Positions 1 through 6,769 of a stretch of 14,573 bases of DNA are shown in pieces. Every line of letters starts with the position of its first letter. Positions within the stretch are counted from its first letter, which is position 1. Source of the stretch: CAZIPZ01 sp964541075 (GTDB lineage Bacteria > Acidobacteriota > Terriglobia > 20CM-2-55-15). The notes beneath the pieces are model-generated. The model ran no database searches. It had not been told where the DNA came from and worked only from the letters and a program-made list of their open reading frames with translations. The stretch covers positions 1 to 14,573 of the forward strand of contig CAZIPZ010000094.1 of NCBI GenBank assembly GCA_964541075.1, in the 5' to 3' direction. The position numbers were made by a program, and so were the translations under genes.

Positions 1-292
1 GGCCCTCGCCAAGATTGCAGCGGCCGGCGGCGGACGAGCGTACTTTCCTCAGAACGTGGACGAAGCAAAGAGCGTGATGGAGCGCATTGCGAAAGACCTG
101 CGCGAACAGTACACGCTCGGCTATTTTCCAACCAATCCGACTCACCGCGGCGAGTGGCGATCCGTCCGTGTGGAAATCACTCCTCCCCTAGGTTTTCCTC
201 CGAAACTCAACGCGAACTACCGCCATGGCTACTATGGCCCCGATGGTGAAGTTGGAATCACAGAACACGAACGGCAACTAGACGCGCGTTAA
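1..292 (+). CDS. VWFA-related protein, C-terminal fragment (5' end outside window)
   Basis: The open frame enters from the left edge (first full codon at position 2) and ends with TAA at 290-292. About 96 codons are visible. The visible part resembles the C-terminal segment of the VWFA-related proteins common in Acidobacteria: a 'GGRAYFP' turn, a helix containing 'RIAKDLREQYTLGYFP', then a basic strand region ending in 'RHGYYGP'. The von Willebrand A domain itself with its MIDAS motif would lie upstream, outside the window. Proteins of this type are usually exported, but their function is not established. A GTG at 56 could be read as a start, but the reading frame and family similarity continue upstream of it, so the gene is partial rather than small. 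Its last 15 nt overlap the tail of the convergent map gene. Confidence 0.75.
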   Translation, partial: ALAKIAAAGGGRAYFPQNVDEAKSVMERIAKDLREQYTLGYFPTNPTHRGEWRSVRVEITPPLGFPPKLNANYRHGYYGPDGEVGITEHERQLDAR

Positions 293-1027
293 GATAACCG
301 GGCCGTCCGCAGTTACTGCAATGGTGTGCTCGAAATGTGCTGAAGGTTTTCCGTCCGCAGTGATCACCGTCCAGCCATCATCAAGAACCTTCACCTTGTC
401 CGTCCCGAGATTGATCATCGGTTCGATCGCGATAACAAGGCCGGCTTTGATCTTCGGGCCCTTGCCATTCTGAACATAGTTCAGCACAGGCGGATCTTCG
501 TGCAGCGAGCGGCCAATACCATGTCCACAGAATTCCCTCACAATTCCGTAGTTGTTGTCGTCCGCGAGGCGTTGAACGGCGGCTGAAATATCGGAAAGAT
601 GGTTTCCAGGAATTGCCTGTTCGATCGCCCGATAAAGGGCCTGCTCCGTGACGTTCACGAGGCGTTCGACCTCAGCAGAAATCGCGCCGACCGGAACGGT
701 CATTGCCGAATCACCGTAATATCCGTCGTAAATCACTCCGAAATCCAATCCTACGACATCACCCGTCTTAACGACGCGCTTCGGCGAGGGTATGCCGTGA
801 ACTACTTCTTCATTCACGGAAATGCAAACGCTGGCCGGAAACCCGCGATAGCCCTTAAACGCAGGCTTCGCCTTCTTCTTCAGGGTGAGTTCCTCGCCGA
901 TCCTGTCCAACTCTCCGGTGGTGACACCGTCGCGGCAATGTTCGCGAAGCTCCAGCAGAATCTCGGCGACGATTCTGCTGGCGCCTTTCATGATTTCAAT
1001 CTCTCTTCCACTCTTCAAATGAATCAT
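278..1027 (-). CDS. map: Methionine aminopeptidase, type I
   Basis: Cytosolic metalloprotease that removes the initiator methionine from nascent proteins. The protein is 249 residues from the ATG at 1027, normal for bacterial type I enzymes. All five expected metal ligands are present: D95 (in 'GLDFG'), D106 (in 'YGDSAMT'), H169 (in 'CGHGIGR'), E202 (in 'IAIEPMI') and E233 (in 'HFEHTIAV'). The substrate-contacting H77 in 'EEVVHGIP' is also there. The frame opens one codon earlier with TTG at 1030, but ATG at 1027 gives the typical N-terminus ('MIHLKSGREIE') and is preferred. No clear Shine-Dalgarno precedes it. A TAAAAT on the minus strand at 1036-1041 would give a very short leader. The gene stands alone, divergent from the DJ-1/PfpI gene, and its 3' end overlaps the VWFA-related gene by 15 nt. 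Confidence 0.96.
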   Translation of the reverse strand: MIHLKSGREIEIMKGASRIVAEILLELREHCRDGVTTGELDRIGEELTLKKKAKPAFKGYRGFPASVCISVNEEVVHGIPSPKRVVKTGDVVGLDFGVIYDGYYGDSAMTVPVGAISAEVERLVNVTEQALYRAIEQAIPGNHLSDISAAVQRLADDNNYGIVREFCGHGIGRSLHEDPPVLNYVQNGKGPKIKAGLVIAIEPMINLGTDKVKVLDDGWTVITADGKPSAHFEHTIAVTADGPVILTRV

Positions 1028-1054
1028 CAATAAGCATTTTAGCAGGCTGCAGGC

Positions 1055-1060
1055 TATAAT
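1055..1060 (+). promoter_or_regulatory. Possible -10 box for the DJ-1/PfpI gene
   Basis: A perfect TATAAT lies 35 nt upstream of the ATG at 1096, in the 68-nt region between two divergent genes. It would give a leader of about 30 nt. The -35 region is poor: the best hexamer at 18-nt spacing (TAAGCA, 1031-1036) matches only about half of TTGACA. This is a sequence match only. Confidence 0.35.
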
Positions 1061-1095
1061 TTCGACCGCGTTACGAAAGACTTACTTGGAGACCG

Positions 1096-1629
1096 ATGAT
1101 GAAGTTGGAAGGCAAAAAGGTTTTGATGGTGATTCCGCACACTCAGTTTCGAGACGAGGAGCTATTCGAACCTAAGAAGATCCTTGAGGATGAAGGAGCG
1201 AAAGTCCTTGTTGCATCGACTACCGTCCGCACATGCCGAGGGATGAAAGGCGGAACAATCCCGTCCGAAGTCGCCATCGCGGACGCAAAAGGCGAAGACT
1301 TTGACGCTCTTGTCATCTGTGGAGGCTCCTCGGCGCCCGAATTTTTGTGGAACGACAAGAAGCTGGGAGAGCTGGCTGTCTCGATGCATGGCGCGGGAAA
1401 AGTCGTTGCAGCGATATGCCTCTCTACGGTCGTCCTGGCCAAGGCAAAGCTTTTAGCGGGTCGCGAGGCGACGGTGTATTTCCTTCCGCAGGCCATTCAG
1501 GAACTAAAGGCCGCAGGCGCGACGTATGTGAAGGAGACTCTGCTCATTCACAACAACCTCATTCTTGCGGAGGGTCCGCCAGAATCCCAAAGATTCGGCC
1601 AAGCCATTCGGGCGGCGCTATCGAACTAA
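1096..1629 (+). CDS. DJ-1/PfpI family protein
   Basis: Single-domain flavodoxin-like protein of 177 residues, the usual length for the DJ-1/PfpI superfamily, which includes proteases, glyoxalases, deglycase-like proteins and redox chaperones. The Rossmann-type first strand is 'KKVLMVIPHTQF', followed by an acidic segment (E21/E22 in 'RDEELF') that would carry the glutamate facing the active cysteine. The nucleophile elbow is 'AAICLS' with C108. The residue after the cysteine is Leu, where PfpI proteases usually have His, so peptidase activity cannot be assumed. 'LLAGREATVYF' follows as in the family. GGAGA at 1088-1092 is the ribosome binding site. It is spaced better for a second ATG at 1099 (176 residues), so the start is uncertain by one codon. 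The stop overlaps the convergent AlaX-like gene by 12 nt. Confidence 0.88.
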   Translation: MMKLEGKKVLMVIPHTQFRDEELFEPKKILEDEGAKVLVASTTVRTCRGMKGGTIPSEVAIADAKGEDFDALVICGGSSAPEFLWNDKKLGELAVSMHGAGKVVAAICLSTVVLAKAKLLAGREATVYFLPQAIQELKAAGATYVKETLLIHNNLILAEGPPESQRFGQAIRAALSN

Positions 1630-2790
1630 GTCTGCCGCAGCCTTCAGAACCTCTTCAGCACTTCCGGCGGCCAAGCCTCCCTGCGCAAGCTGAGGCCGGC
1701 CGCCTCCGCGACCCCCGAAACGATCGACTATTTTCTTTAAGACACCGGCGCAATCGACCTGCGAGTCCGCAGAACGAGCAAAAACAACGCGAAGCTGATC
1801 ACTTTGATCCGCCAGCAATGCCACAACATTCGGACGAGCGCAGATCTTCGAGGCAAGCAGCTTGATCCTGTCGAGGCCTCGATTTTCGAAAGATCCGGCG
1901 GCGATCCCTCCGATAACAGGAAACGAGGCGGCCTCATAATCCAGAAGCTTCGACTCCAACTCGTCAATTTGTTTGCGACTTCTCTGTAAATCGTCCCAAA
2001 TTCCGCGCACCGCAACTGCAGCGTCCATCGGAGGAGTTGACACAGTCTGACTGATCGACTCAAGAATCCGGTTTGCTCGCCGCGCAAAGCCAAGCACTCG
2101 TCCTCCGCATATGAATTCCACACGCGTTTGTTTCTTGGCTCGATCGAGACCAGTTATCAATATGGGGCCAATCTCACCGGTGCGTCGAACGTGTGTTCCG
2201 CCGCACGCAGAGCGATCGTATCCGGAAACATCGATGACGCGAATCTCTCCACTGCGCTCAGTGGCCTTCCGCAAGCCCGCTTCCGCAATCTTATCCGCGG
2301 GTATGTACTTCACCGCCACCTCCCTGTTCTCCTGAACCAACCGGTTCGCCAGTGCTTCAGCTTCCGAGGCTTGCTCTTGTGAAACGGCGTCCGCAGGAAG
2401 GTCGATCGTGCAAGTGGTTGCCCCCATGTGAAAACTGACTGTCGGCCAGCCGAAGAGTTCGACGAACGCCTGAGACAGGATGTGCTGGCCGGAGTGCTGC
2501 TGCATATGATCGCGCCGCCGGGCGAAATCCACCTTTCCGTGGACGGCTTCCCCTGACACGCGCTCCCTCAAAACATGAACGACCGCTCCTGTGTTCTCTT
2601 CTTCGAAGCAATCCACCAGGTCCACCCCGTTAATGGAGCCAAGGTCGTTCAGCTGACCGCCTGAGGTAGGGTAGAAAGCCGTCCGATCCAATACAATCCC
2701 GACCTGCTCGCCGACAGGACGGCTTTCAATGATCGAAGCGTCAAATTCCAACAAATAGGAATCGTTGTAATAAAGTCGCGCGGTCTTCAT
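1618..2790 (-). CDS. alaX: AlaX-type alanyl-tRNA editing protein with DHHA1 domain
   Basis: Stand-alone homologue of the editing half of alanyl-tRNA synthetase, 390 residues. Such proteins hydrolyse tRNA-Ala wrongly charged with serine or glycine. Residues 1-90 form the N-terminal barrel ('RTAFYPTSGGQLND', 36-49). The zinc and catalytic site is complete: HxxxH at H99-H103 and CxxxH at C196-H200 ('CGGTH'). Residues 260-285 look helical or coiled-coil. The C-terminus is a DHHA1 domain ending in a glycine-rich motif around 359-372 ('GGGRPQLAQGG'). There is no aminoacylation domain, so this is not a truncated alaS. It has the long AlaX architecture. It is the last gene of the leftward operon, 23 nt after the DUF6941-like gene, with GGAG 9 nt before the ATG. 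Confidence 0.9.
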   Translation of the reverse strand: MKTARLYYNDSYLLEFDASIIESRPVGEQVGIVLDRTAFYPTSGGQLNDLGSINGVDLVDCFEEENTGAVVHVLRERVSGEAVHGKVDFARRRDHMQQHSGQHILSQAFVELFGWPTVSFHMGATTCTIDLPADAVSQEQASEAEALANRLVQENREVAVKYIPADKIAEAGLRKATERSGEIRVIDVSGYDRSACGGTHVRRTGEIGPILITGLDRAKKQTRVEFICGGRVLGFARRANRILESISQTVSTPPMDAAVAVRGIWDDLQRSRKQIDELESKLLDYEAASFPVIGGIAAGSFENRGLDRIKLLASKICARPNVVALLADQSDQLRVVFARSADSQVDCAGVLKKIVDRFGGRGGGRPQLAQGGLAAGSAEEVLKAAADLVR

Positions 2791-2813
2791 GGCTCAGACT
2801 CCATGCGGACGTA

Positions 2814-3212
2814 TCAGTTGACTGTGGCCGGTGCGCTCGGAACATGATGGACATAGAGTGGACGCTCGCCGACGAGCCGGCCATCAATATGCGTCTGCAC
2901 CGAGTAGGACCCCGGCTTGTCGAAGGCCACGTTCGTAAAAAACGTGACGTTGTCCGCGTATCCTTGGCTCTCGATCGAGAATTTCGACGGACTGGATATC
3001 ACCAACTCGCGGTGATCCGGAGCGATGATTCTGACCTGGGTTTCAAATTCACCGACTCCAATCCAATGATTCACAATCGAAAACTTCAACAAAGCGGCGG
3101 GGAATGTCTGGAAAAAAATATTTTCGAACACTCCCATCAACGAAAGCTTGTTTCCGGCTTCTAAACGAACGTCGTCGCAGATGATCGAATAGACCAATTG
3201 AGCGTTTTGCAT
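2814..3212 (-). CDS. DUF6941-like small protein
   Basis: A 132-residue protein with no signal peptide or membrane segment. It resembles the family now called DUF6941 from memory of its hallmark N-terminus: a strand with 'IICDDVRLEAGNKLSLMGVF', then 'FPAALLKFSIVNHW'. The rest alternates short strands, as expected for a small beta-sandwich ('TQVRIIAPDH', 'FFTNVAFDKPGSYSVQTHIDG'). The function of the family is unknown to me. Translation is probably coupled to mpl: the mpl stop TGA and this ATG are 1 nt apart, and the ribosome binding site (AAGGAAG) lies inside the end of mpl. That tight junction shows it is expressed with the murein recycling genes but does not prove a role there. Confidence 0.75.
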   Translation of the reverse strand: MQNAQLVYSIICDDVRLEAGNKLSLMGVFENIFFQTFPAALLKFSIVNHWIGVGEFETQVRIIAPDHRELVISSPSKFSIESQGYADNVTFFTNVAFDKPGSYSVQTHIDGRLVGERPLYVHHVPSAPATVN

Positions 3213-3213
3213 A

Positions 3214-4626
3214 TCACTTCCTTGAAGTGCGAAGTTCTTCCAAAATCCTGTTATGGATGTTATCGAATCCTCCGTTGGACATCACGACAACACGGTCCCC
3301 CGATTCAGCGTTCGCCGCCAGGAAACTTACGATTTCCTCAGTTCTTTCAAACGTATGAGCCGCTCTCCCTCTCTCTTGAATCCCGTGAACGACGCGATCC
3401 GGCGAAAAGGCCTCGTCTGGACCCAATTTGCTCGAGCCGTAAACGCGAGCAATAACCGTGATGTCCGCCGGATCGAACGCCTCCACGAACGCCTGTTCGA
3501 AAATGCGTCTCCTGCAGGTTTGCGATCGCGGCTCAAACACCGCCCAGATGCGCGAATTGGTGTAGCGCGCCCGAACCGCCCGCAGCGTTTCGAGAACAGC
3601 CGTGGGATGGTGGGCGAAATCGTCGTACACGCAAATGCCTCCCGCTTCGCCGCGCAGTTCCAACCGCCTCTTCACACTCTTGAATGATCCAAGGCCCCTT
3701 TGAATGGCTTCGTCGCTGATGCCGAGCTCTCTTGCCGCCACTATTGCGCCTAACGCGTTTTGGACGTTGAACGATCCGATCAACGGAGTTGCGAAACGTC
3801 CGATTGACTCAGCCCCTTTTACAACATCGAAGGACATGCCGTCTTCCTGGGCTTGAATATTGCGCGCCCGCCATTCTCCCTGTTCGATTCCGGTCGTCAC
3901 AACGCGAGAAAACGCCCCCGTGATCAGTTCACGAACCACCGGGCTGTCCACTTCAGCAATGATCAGGCCAGACCGCGGCACAATGTTGATGAGGCGGCGA
4001 AACGACGTTTTAATTGCGTCCAGATCCGCGTAAATGTCCGCGTGATCGAATTCGACTTTTTTCAAAAGGACAATACGCGGAAGGTAGTGCAAAAACTTTG
4101 GACCTTTGTCAAAGAATGCGGTGTCGTATTCGTCTCCCTCAATAACAAAATCGGGACCGTCCAACACTTGAAAACTGCGGCCAAAGTTCTCTGCGATTCC
4201 CCCAACGAGAAACGAAGGCTTGCGACCGGCGATTTCCAGTATCCATGACAACAGTGCGGTGGTCGTCGTCTTTCCGTGGGTGCCTGCGATAACGATCGAG
4301 TTTTTCCCTCGAATGAAGAGTTCTTTGACGGTTTCCGCCATGGAGGCGTATCGCAATCCGGAATCGAGCACCGCCTCAACCTCTGGATTCCCGCGTGATA
4401 GAGCGTTTCCAATGACCACGAGATCCGGCTTAGCAGTCACGAGATTTTCGGCGTTGTAACCCCTGTAGACAGGAATGCCAAGACGATCCAGGAAATCCGA
4501 CATGGGCGGGTACACATCCGAGTCGGATCCGCTCACCTGATACTGTCTCTCGCGCAGCATTCCAGCAAGCGAAGCCATCGCGGTTCCACAGATTCCGATG
4601 AGGTAAATTCTTTGGGAAGTGTTCAT
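3214..4626 (-). CDS. mpl: UDP-N-acetylmuramate:L-Ala-gamma-D-Glu-meso-Dpm ligase (murein tripeptide ligase)
   Basis: ATP-dependent cytosolic ligase that joins recycled murein tripeptide directly to UDP-MurNAc, bypassing MurC, MurD and MurE. It has 470 residues, close to the usual length. Mur ligase domains are in order. The N-terminal nucleotide-sugar domain opens with 'IYLIGICGTAMASLAG' and carries 'DVYPPMS' (residues 37-43), which fits Mpl rather than MurC. The central ATPase domain has the P-loop GTHGKTTTT at 115-123 and an acidic 'EGDEYDTAFFDKGPKF' segment. The C-terminal domain includes 'YDDFAHHPTAV' and 'FEPRSQTCRRRIF', and ends near 'SNGGFDNIH', as Mpl proteins do. The ATG follows immediately after the ldcA stop (TAAATG), so the two are probably co-translated. 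The partner tripeptide is what LdcA produces. Confidence 0.95.
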   Translation of the reverse strand: MNTSQRIYLIGICGTAMASLAGMLRERQYQVSGSDSDVYPPMSDFLDRLGIPVYRGYNAENLVTAKPDLVVIGNALSRGNPEVEAVLDSGLRYASMAETVKELFIRGKNSIVIAGTHGKTTTTALLSWILEIAGRKPSFLVGGIAENFGRSFQVLDGPDFVIEGDEYDTAFFDKGPKFLHYLPRIVLLKKVEFDHADIYADLDAIKTSFRRLINIVPRSGLIIAEVDSPVVRELITGAFSRVVTTGIEQGEWRARNIQAQEDGMSFDVVKGAESIGRFATPLIGSFNVQNALGAIVAARELGISDEAIQRGLGSFKSVKRRLELRGEAGGICVYDDFAHHPTAVLETLRAVRARYTNSRIWAVFEPRSQTCRRRIFEQAFVEAFDPADITVIARVYGSSKLGPDEAFSPDRVVHGIQERGRAAHTFERTEEIVSFLAANAESGDRVVVMSNGGFDNIHNRILEELRTSRK

Positions 4627-5562
4627 TTACTGCAATGTTACTGCGGGTTCGAGAAGCTCAAACTTTGGTGGAGCCTGTGGGTCGAGAACCAGACGAGCAT
4701 TCACACCGAACGGGACGATAACATTCGGTCTGGAAGTGTGTCCAGTTGGGAAGCCATACAGAACAGGAAAGCTGAATTCGGACAGCAGGTCCTTCAATAC
4801 TTCTTCAAGCGTGTATCCTTGATCAGGGTGCTGCGTGCAGTTCAACATTTCCCCAAACACAATTCCGCGCACGGATCGCAGTTTTCCTGTTTCCTTTAAC
4901 TGCAGGATCATCCGGTCGATCCGATAGGGTTTCTCATCAATATCCTCGATCACCAATATCGAATCCCTGGTGTCGATTTCGTTTCCAGTTCCAAGAGTTG
5001 AAAGCATCGGGGACAGGCATCCGCCAGCCAGACGACCTTCCGCGGCGCCCGAACGCAAAACCGCTGTGCCTTCCGTTGGAAACTGGACGGGGCGCCCTCC
5101 CTGTAGCAGGTCGAGGAAGAGCCGACGATCATATCCCTCGGCGCCCTGCCGAATGGTGGTTGCGACCATAGGGCCGTGAAATGCGACGACTCCCGCCTGC
5201 CGGACATGATTGAGAAGGACCGTGATGTCGCTGGCGCCGTTAATAATCTTGGGATTCGCGCGTATCAGTTCTCGATCGATCGCCGACACCAAATGTCCCG
5301 AGCCGTAGCCGCCGCGCGCGCAAAAAATGGCGCGGATCTCCGGATTCACAAGCAGTTCGATAAATTCAGAGCGGCGACGCTCGTGTGATCCTGCAAAGTA
5401 TCGATAAGAGCTGACAATATCGGGCCGAAAATACGTTTTGAAACCAAGGGACTGAAGTTCGCGAAGCCCTTCTTCGAGCAGCTCCAATTTGATATTGCTT
5501 GCCGGCGCCGCGATTCCAATAGTGTCGCCTGCCCGCAATGCTGCGGGCTTTATCGGAATCAT
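4627..5562 (-). CDS. ldcA: LD-carboxypeptidase, peptidase family S66
   Basis: Cytosolic serine peptidase that removes the terminal D-Ala from murein tetrapeptide, giving the tripeptide used by Mpl. The S66 triad is visible in 311-residue numbering: Ser111 ('GASDIT'), Glu206 ('LVIEDIDEKPYRIDRM') and His275 ('GFPTGHTSRPN'). The 'CARGGYGSGHL' segment (81-91) is also typical. The residue before the serine is Ala, where Tyr or Phe is common. I set the start at ATG 5562 rather than TTG 5580. This ATG overlaps the stop of the upstream dehydrogenase as ATGA, the usual sign of translational coupling, and gives the normal N-terminus 'MIPIKPAALRAGDTIGI'. The TTG start would add six residues and a 22-nt overlap. 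The stop abuts the mpl start codon. Confidence 0.94.
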   Translation of the reverse strand: MIPIKPAALRAGDTIGIAAPASNIKLELLEEGLRELQSLGFKTYFRPDIVSSYRYFAGSHERRRSEFIELLVNPEIRAIFCARGGYGSGHLVSAIDRELIRANPKIINGASDITVLLNHVRQAGVVAFHGPMVATTIRQGAEGYDRRLFLDLLQGGRPVQFPTEGTAVLRSGAAEGRLAGGCLSPMLSTLGTGNEIDTRDSILVIEDIDEKPYRIDRMILQLKETGKLRSVRGIVFGEMLNCTQHPDQGYTLEEVLKDLLSEFSFPVLYGFPTGHTSRPNVIVPFGVNARLVLDPQAPPKFELLEPAVTLQ

Positions 5563-6545
5563 CTTCGGCGTGTTTCCCAAACTTCGGCGTTAACAAAGTT
5601 GGGAGGGCGTTCTCCACTCAGCGCGGCGAGCAGATTGTCTCCAGCCATCATGCACATCCTCAAACGGGTCTCGCGCGAGGCGCTCGCTATGTGCGGCGCC
5701 AGAATCACATTATCCAGCGGCATCAGTTCAGGTTCGATTTGAGGCTCCCGTTCGTAAACGTCCAGGCCGGCGGCCGCAATCTTCCCAGCCTTCAGGGCGC
5801 GCGCCAGAGCCTCTTCGTCTATGACCGGCCCGCGGGACGTATTGACCACGATGCACGTGGGCTTCATCAAGGCAAACGTCCGGTCATTCAGCAGATGCTT
5901 GGTATCCGGCAACAAAGGAACATGCAGGGAAATAAAATCTGCAGTCTGGAGGAGCTCCTCGAGTGCAACTTTTCTAACGCCAAGTTCCTGGATGACGCCT
6001 TCAGGTATCGGCTCGGCGTCGTGGAATATGACCTTCATTTGAAATCCCGACGCACGACGCGCAACAGCCTGTCCAATCCTGCCCAACCCGATAAGACCGA
6101 GCGTCTTCCCATACACGTCGTGTCCTAGAAACATTTTCGGGCCCCACGCCGTAAACTTTCCGGCGCGCGAGAACTTGTCGCCTTCCACAACGCGCCGCGC
6201 GGCTGCCATAAGGAGCGTCCATGCAAAATCGGCCGTAGTCTCCGTCAAAACTCCCGGCGTATTGGTAACGATCACTCCTGATCGCGTTGCGGCATCGATG
6301 TCGATATTGTTGTAACCCACGGCGAAATTGGCGACGACTCTCAAATCATGAGCATTGTCGAGAACTTCCCGGTCCACTATATCCGTCAGCAGCGTGAGTG
6401 CACCGGCGGCGCCATCGAGCTGGTCCATCAATTCATTTTTCGAAAGAATGCGGTCGTCTGGATTCGCATGAACCTCGGTCTCTTTCTTAAGCTTCTCCAT
6501 GACCTCGTCGAAGATCGGCCTCGTGACATAGATTTTGGGCGGCAC
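5559..6545 (-). CDS. D-2-hydroxyacid dehydrogenase (glyoxylate/hydroxypyruvate reductase or D-glycerate dehydrogenase type)
   Basis: NAD(P)-dependent reductase of 328 residues. The nucleotide-binding domain carries GLGRIG at 153-158. The catalytic triad of the family is complete: R238 ('NTSRG'), E267 ('YEREP') and H285 ('APHIASA'). The substrate-side loop is 'NFAVGYNNID' (73-82), as in the glyoxylate/hydroxypyruvate reductase group. An aspartate (D176 in 'FHDAEP') near the end of the second Rossmann strand suggests NAD(H) preference. The start is GTG at 6545, chosen because AAGGGAG sits 5 nt upstream. The exact substrate cannot be read from sequence. Glyoxylate, hydroxypyruvate and glycerate are the likely ones, and the glycine cleavage genes nearby make a C2/C3 acid role reasonable. 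The gene overlaps ldcA by 4 nt. The 224-nt gap upstream holds an inverted-repeat element. Confidence 0.9.
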   Translation of the reverse strand: MPPKIYVTRPIFDEVMEKLKKETEVHANPDDRILSKNELMDQLDGAAGALTLLTDIVDREVLDNAHDLRVVANFAVGYNNIDIDAATRSGVIVTNTPGVLTETTADFAWTLLMAAARRVVEGDKFSRAGKFTAWGPKMFLGHDVYGKTLGLIGLGRIGQAVARRASGFQMKVIFHDAEPIPEGVIQELGVRKVALEELLQTADFISLHVPLLPDTKHLLNDRTFALMKPTCIVVNTSRGPVIDEEALARALKAGKIAAAGLDVYEREPQIEPELMPLDNVILAPHIASASRETRLRMCMMAGDNLLAALSGERPPNFVNAEVWETRRR

Positions 6546-6550
6546 ACAAA

Positions 6551-6557
6551 CTCCCTT
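6551..6557 (-). promoter_or_regulatory. Ribosome binding site deciding the GTG start of the dehydrogenase
   Basis: On the minus strand this reads AAGGGAG and ends 5 nt before the GTG at 6545. No in-frame ATG lies nearby, so this site supports the GTG start. Confidence 0.7.
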
Positions 6558-6570
6558 GAGATGATTCTAG

Positions 6571-6726
6571 TGTCCCGAGTCAGAAATAAGGCGCCTATCG
6601 CCGGTGGAGCTTGCCGGGCAAGGTTTAGGAGTGAGGAGGAGTCGATGCTCGTTCATCACGACGACGAACGACAACGAGATTGCCCAGCAACCCCCACCGG
6701 CCCAAAGGGTTATTTCTGACTCGGAC
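6571..6726. repeat. MITE-like imperfect inverted repeat / long hairpin, flanked by CTAG
   Basis: This 156-nt stretch has matching ends. CCGAGTCAGAAATAA at 6575-6589 is the exact reverse complement of 6710-6724. Extending outward, the arms match to 17 nt with one extra C on the left. Inside, 6600-6621 pairs with 6680-6701 at 19 of 22 positions. A smaller internal stem (CTCGTT 6648-6653 with AACGAG 6673-6678) closes the centre. CTAG flanks both sides (6567-6570 and 6727-6730), as a 4-bp target duplication would. There is no reading frame of note. Removing one CTAG copy and the element would leave a gap of about 64 nt between the two flanking genes, normal for an operon. Read on the minus strand, two of the three inner-stem mismatches become G-U pairs, so a structured RNA is an alternative. 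No family name can be given from this one copy. Confidence 0.7.
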
Positions 6727-6769
6727 CTAGAGCCCCTGCCGATTGTGAGGGGGCCCCACAGGCAAAATA

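Noticed and set aside
599..1033. A 144-codon plus-strand open frame opposite map
   Set aside because: Antisense to map, whose metal ligands are all intact. No separate evidence for coding.
5563..5580. TTG at 5580 as the ldcA start
   Set aside because: The ATG at 5562 forms an ATGA overlap with the upstream stop and gives the usual family N-terminus; the TTG adds six unconserved residues.
5538..6128. A 196-codon plus-strand open frame opposite the dehydrogenase
   Set aside because: Shadow of a gene with a complete catalytic triad and GxGxxG motif; no domain recognised.
6731..6769. Short stem (6732-6737 with 6748-6754) after the acyl-CoA synthetase stop as a terminator
   Set aside because: About six base pairs with a bulge and no U-run on the minus strand; too weak to call.
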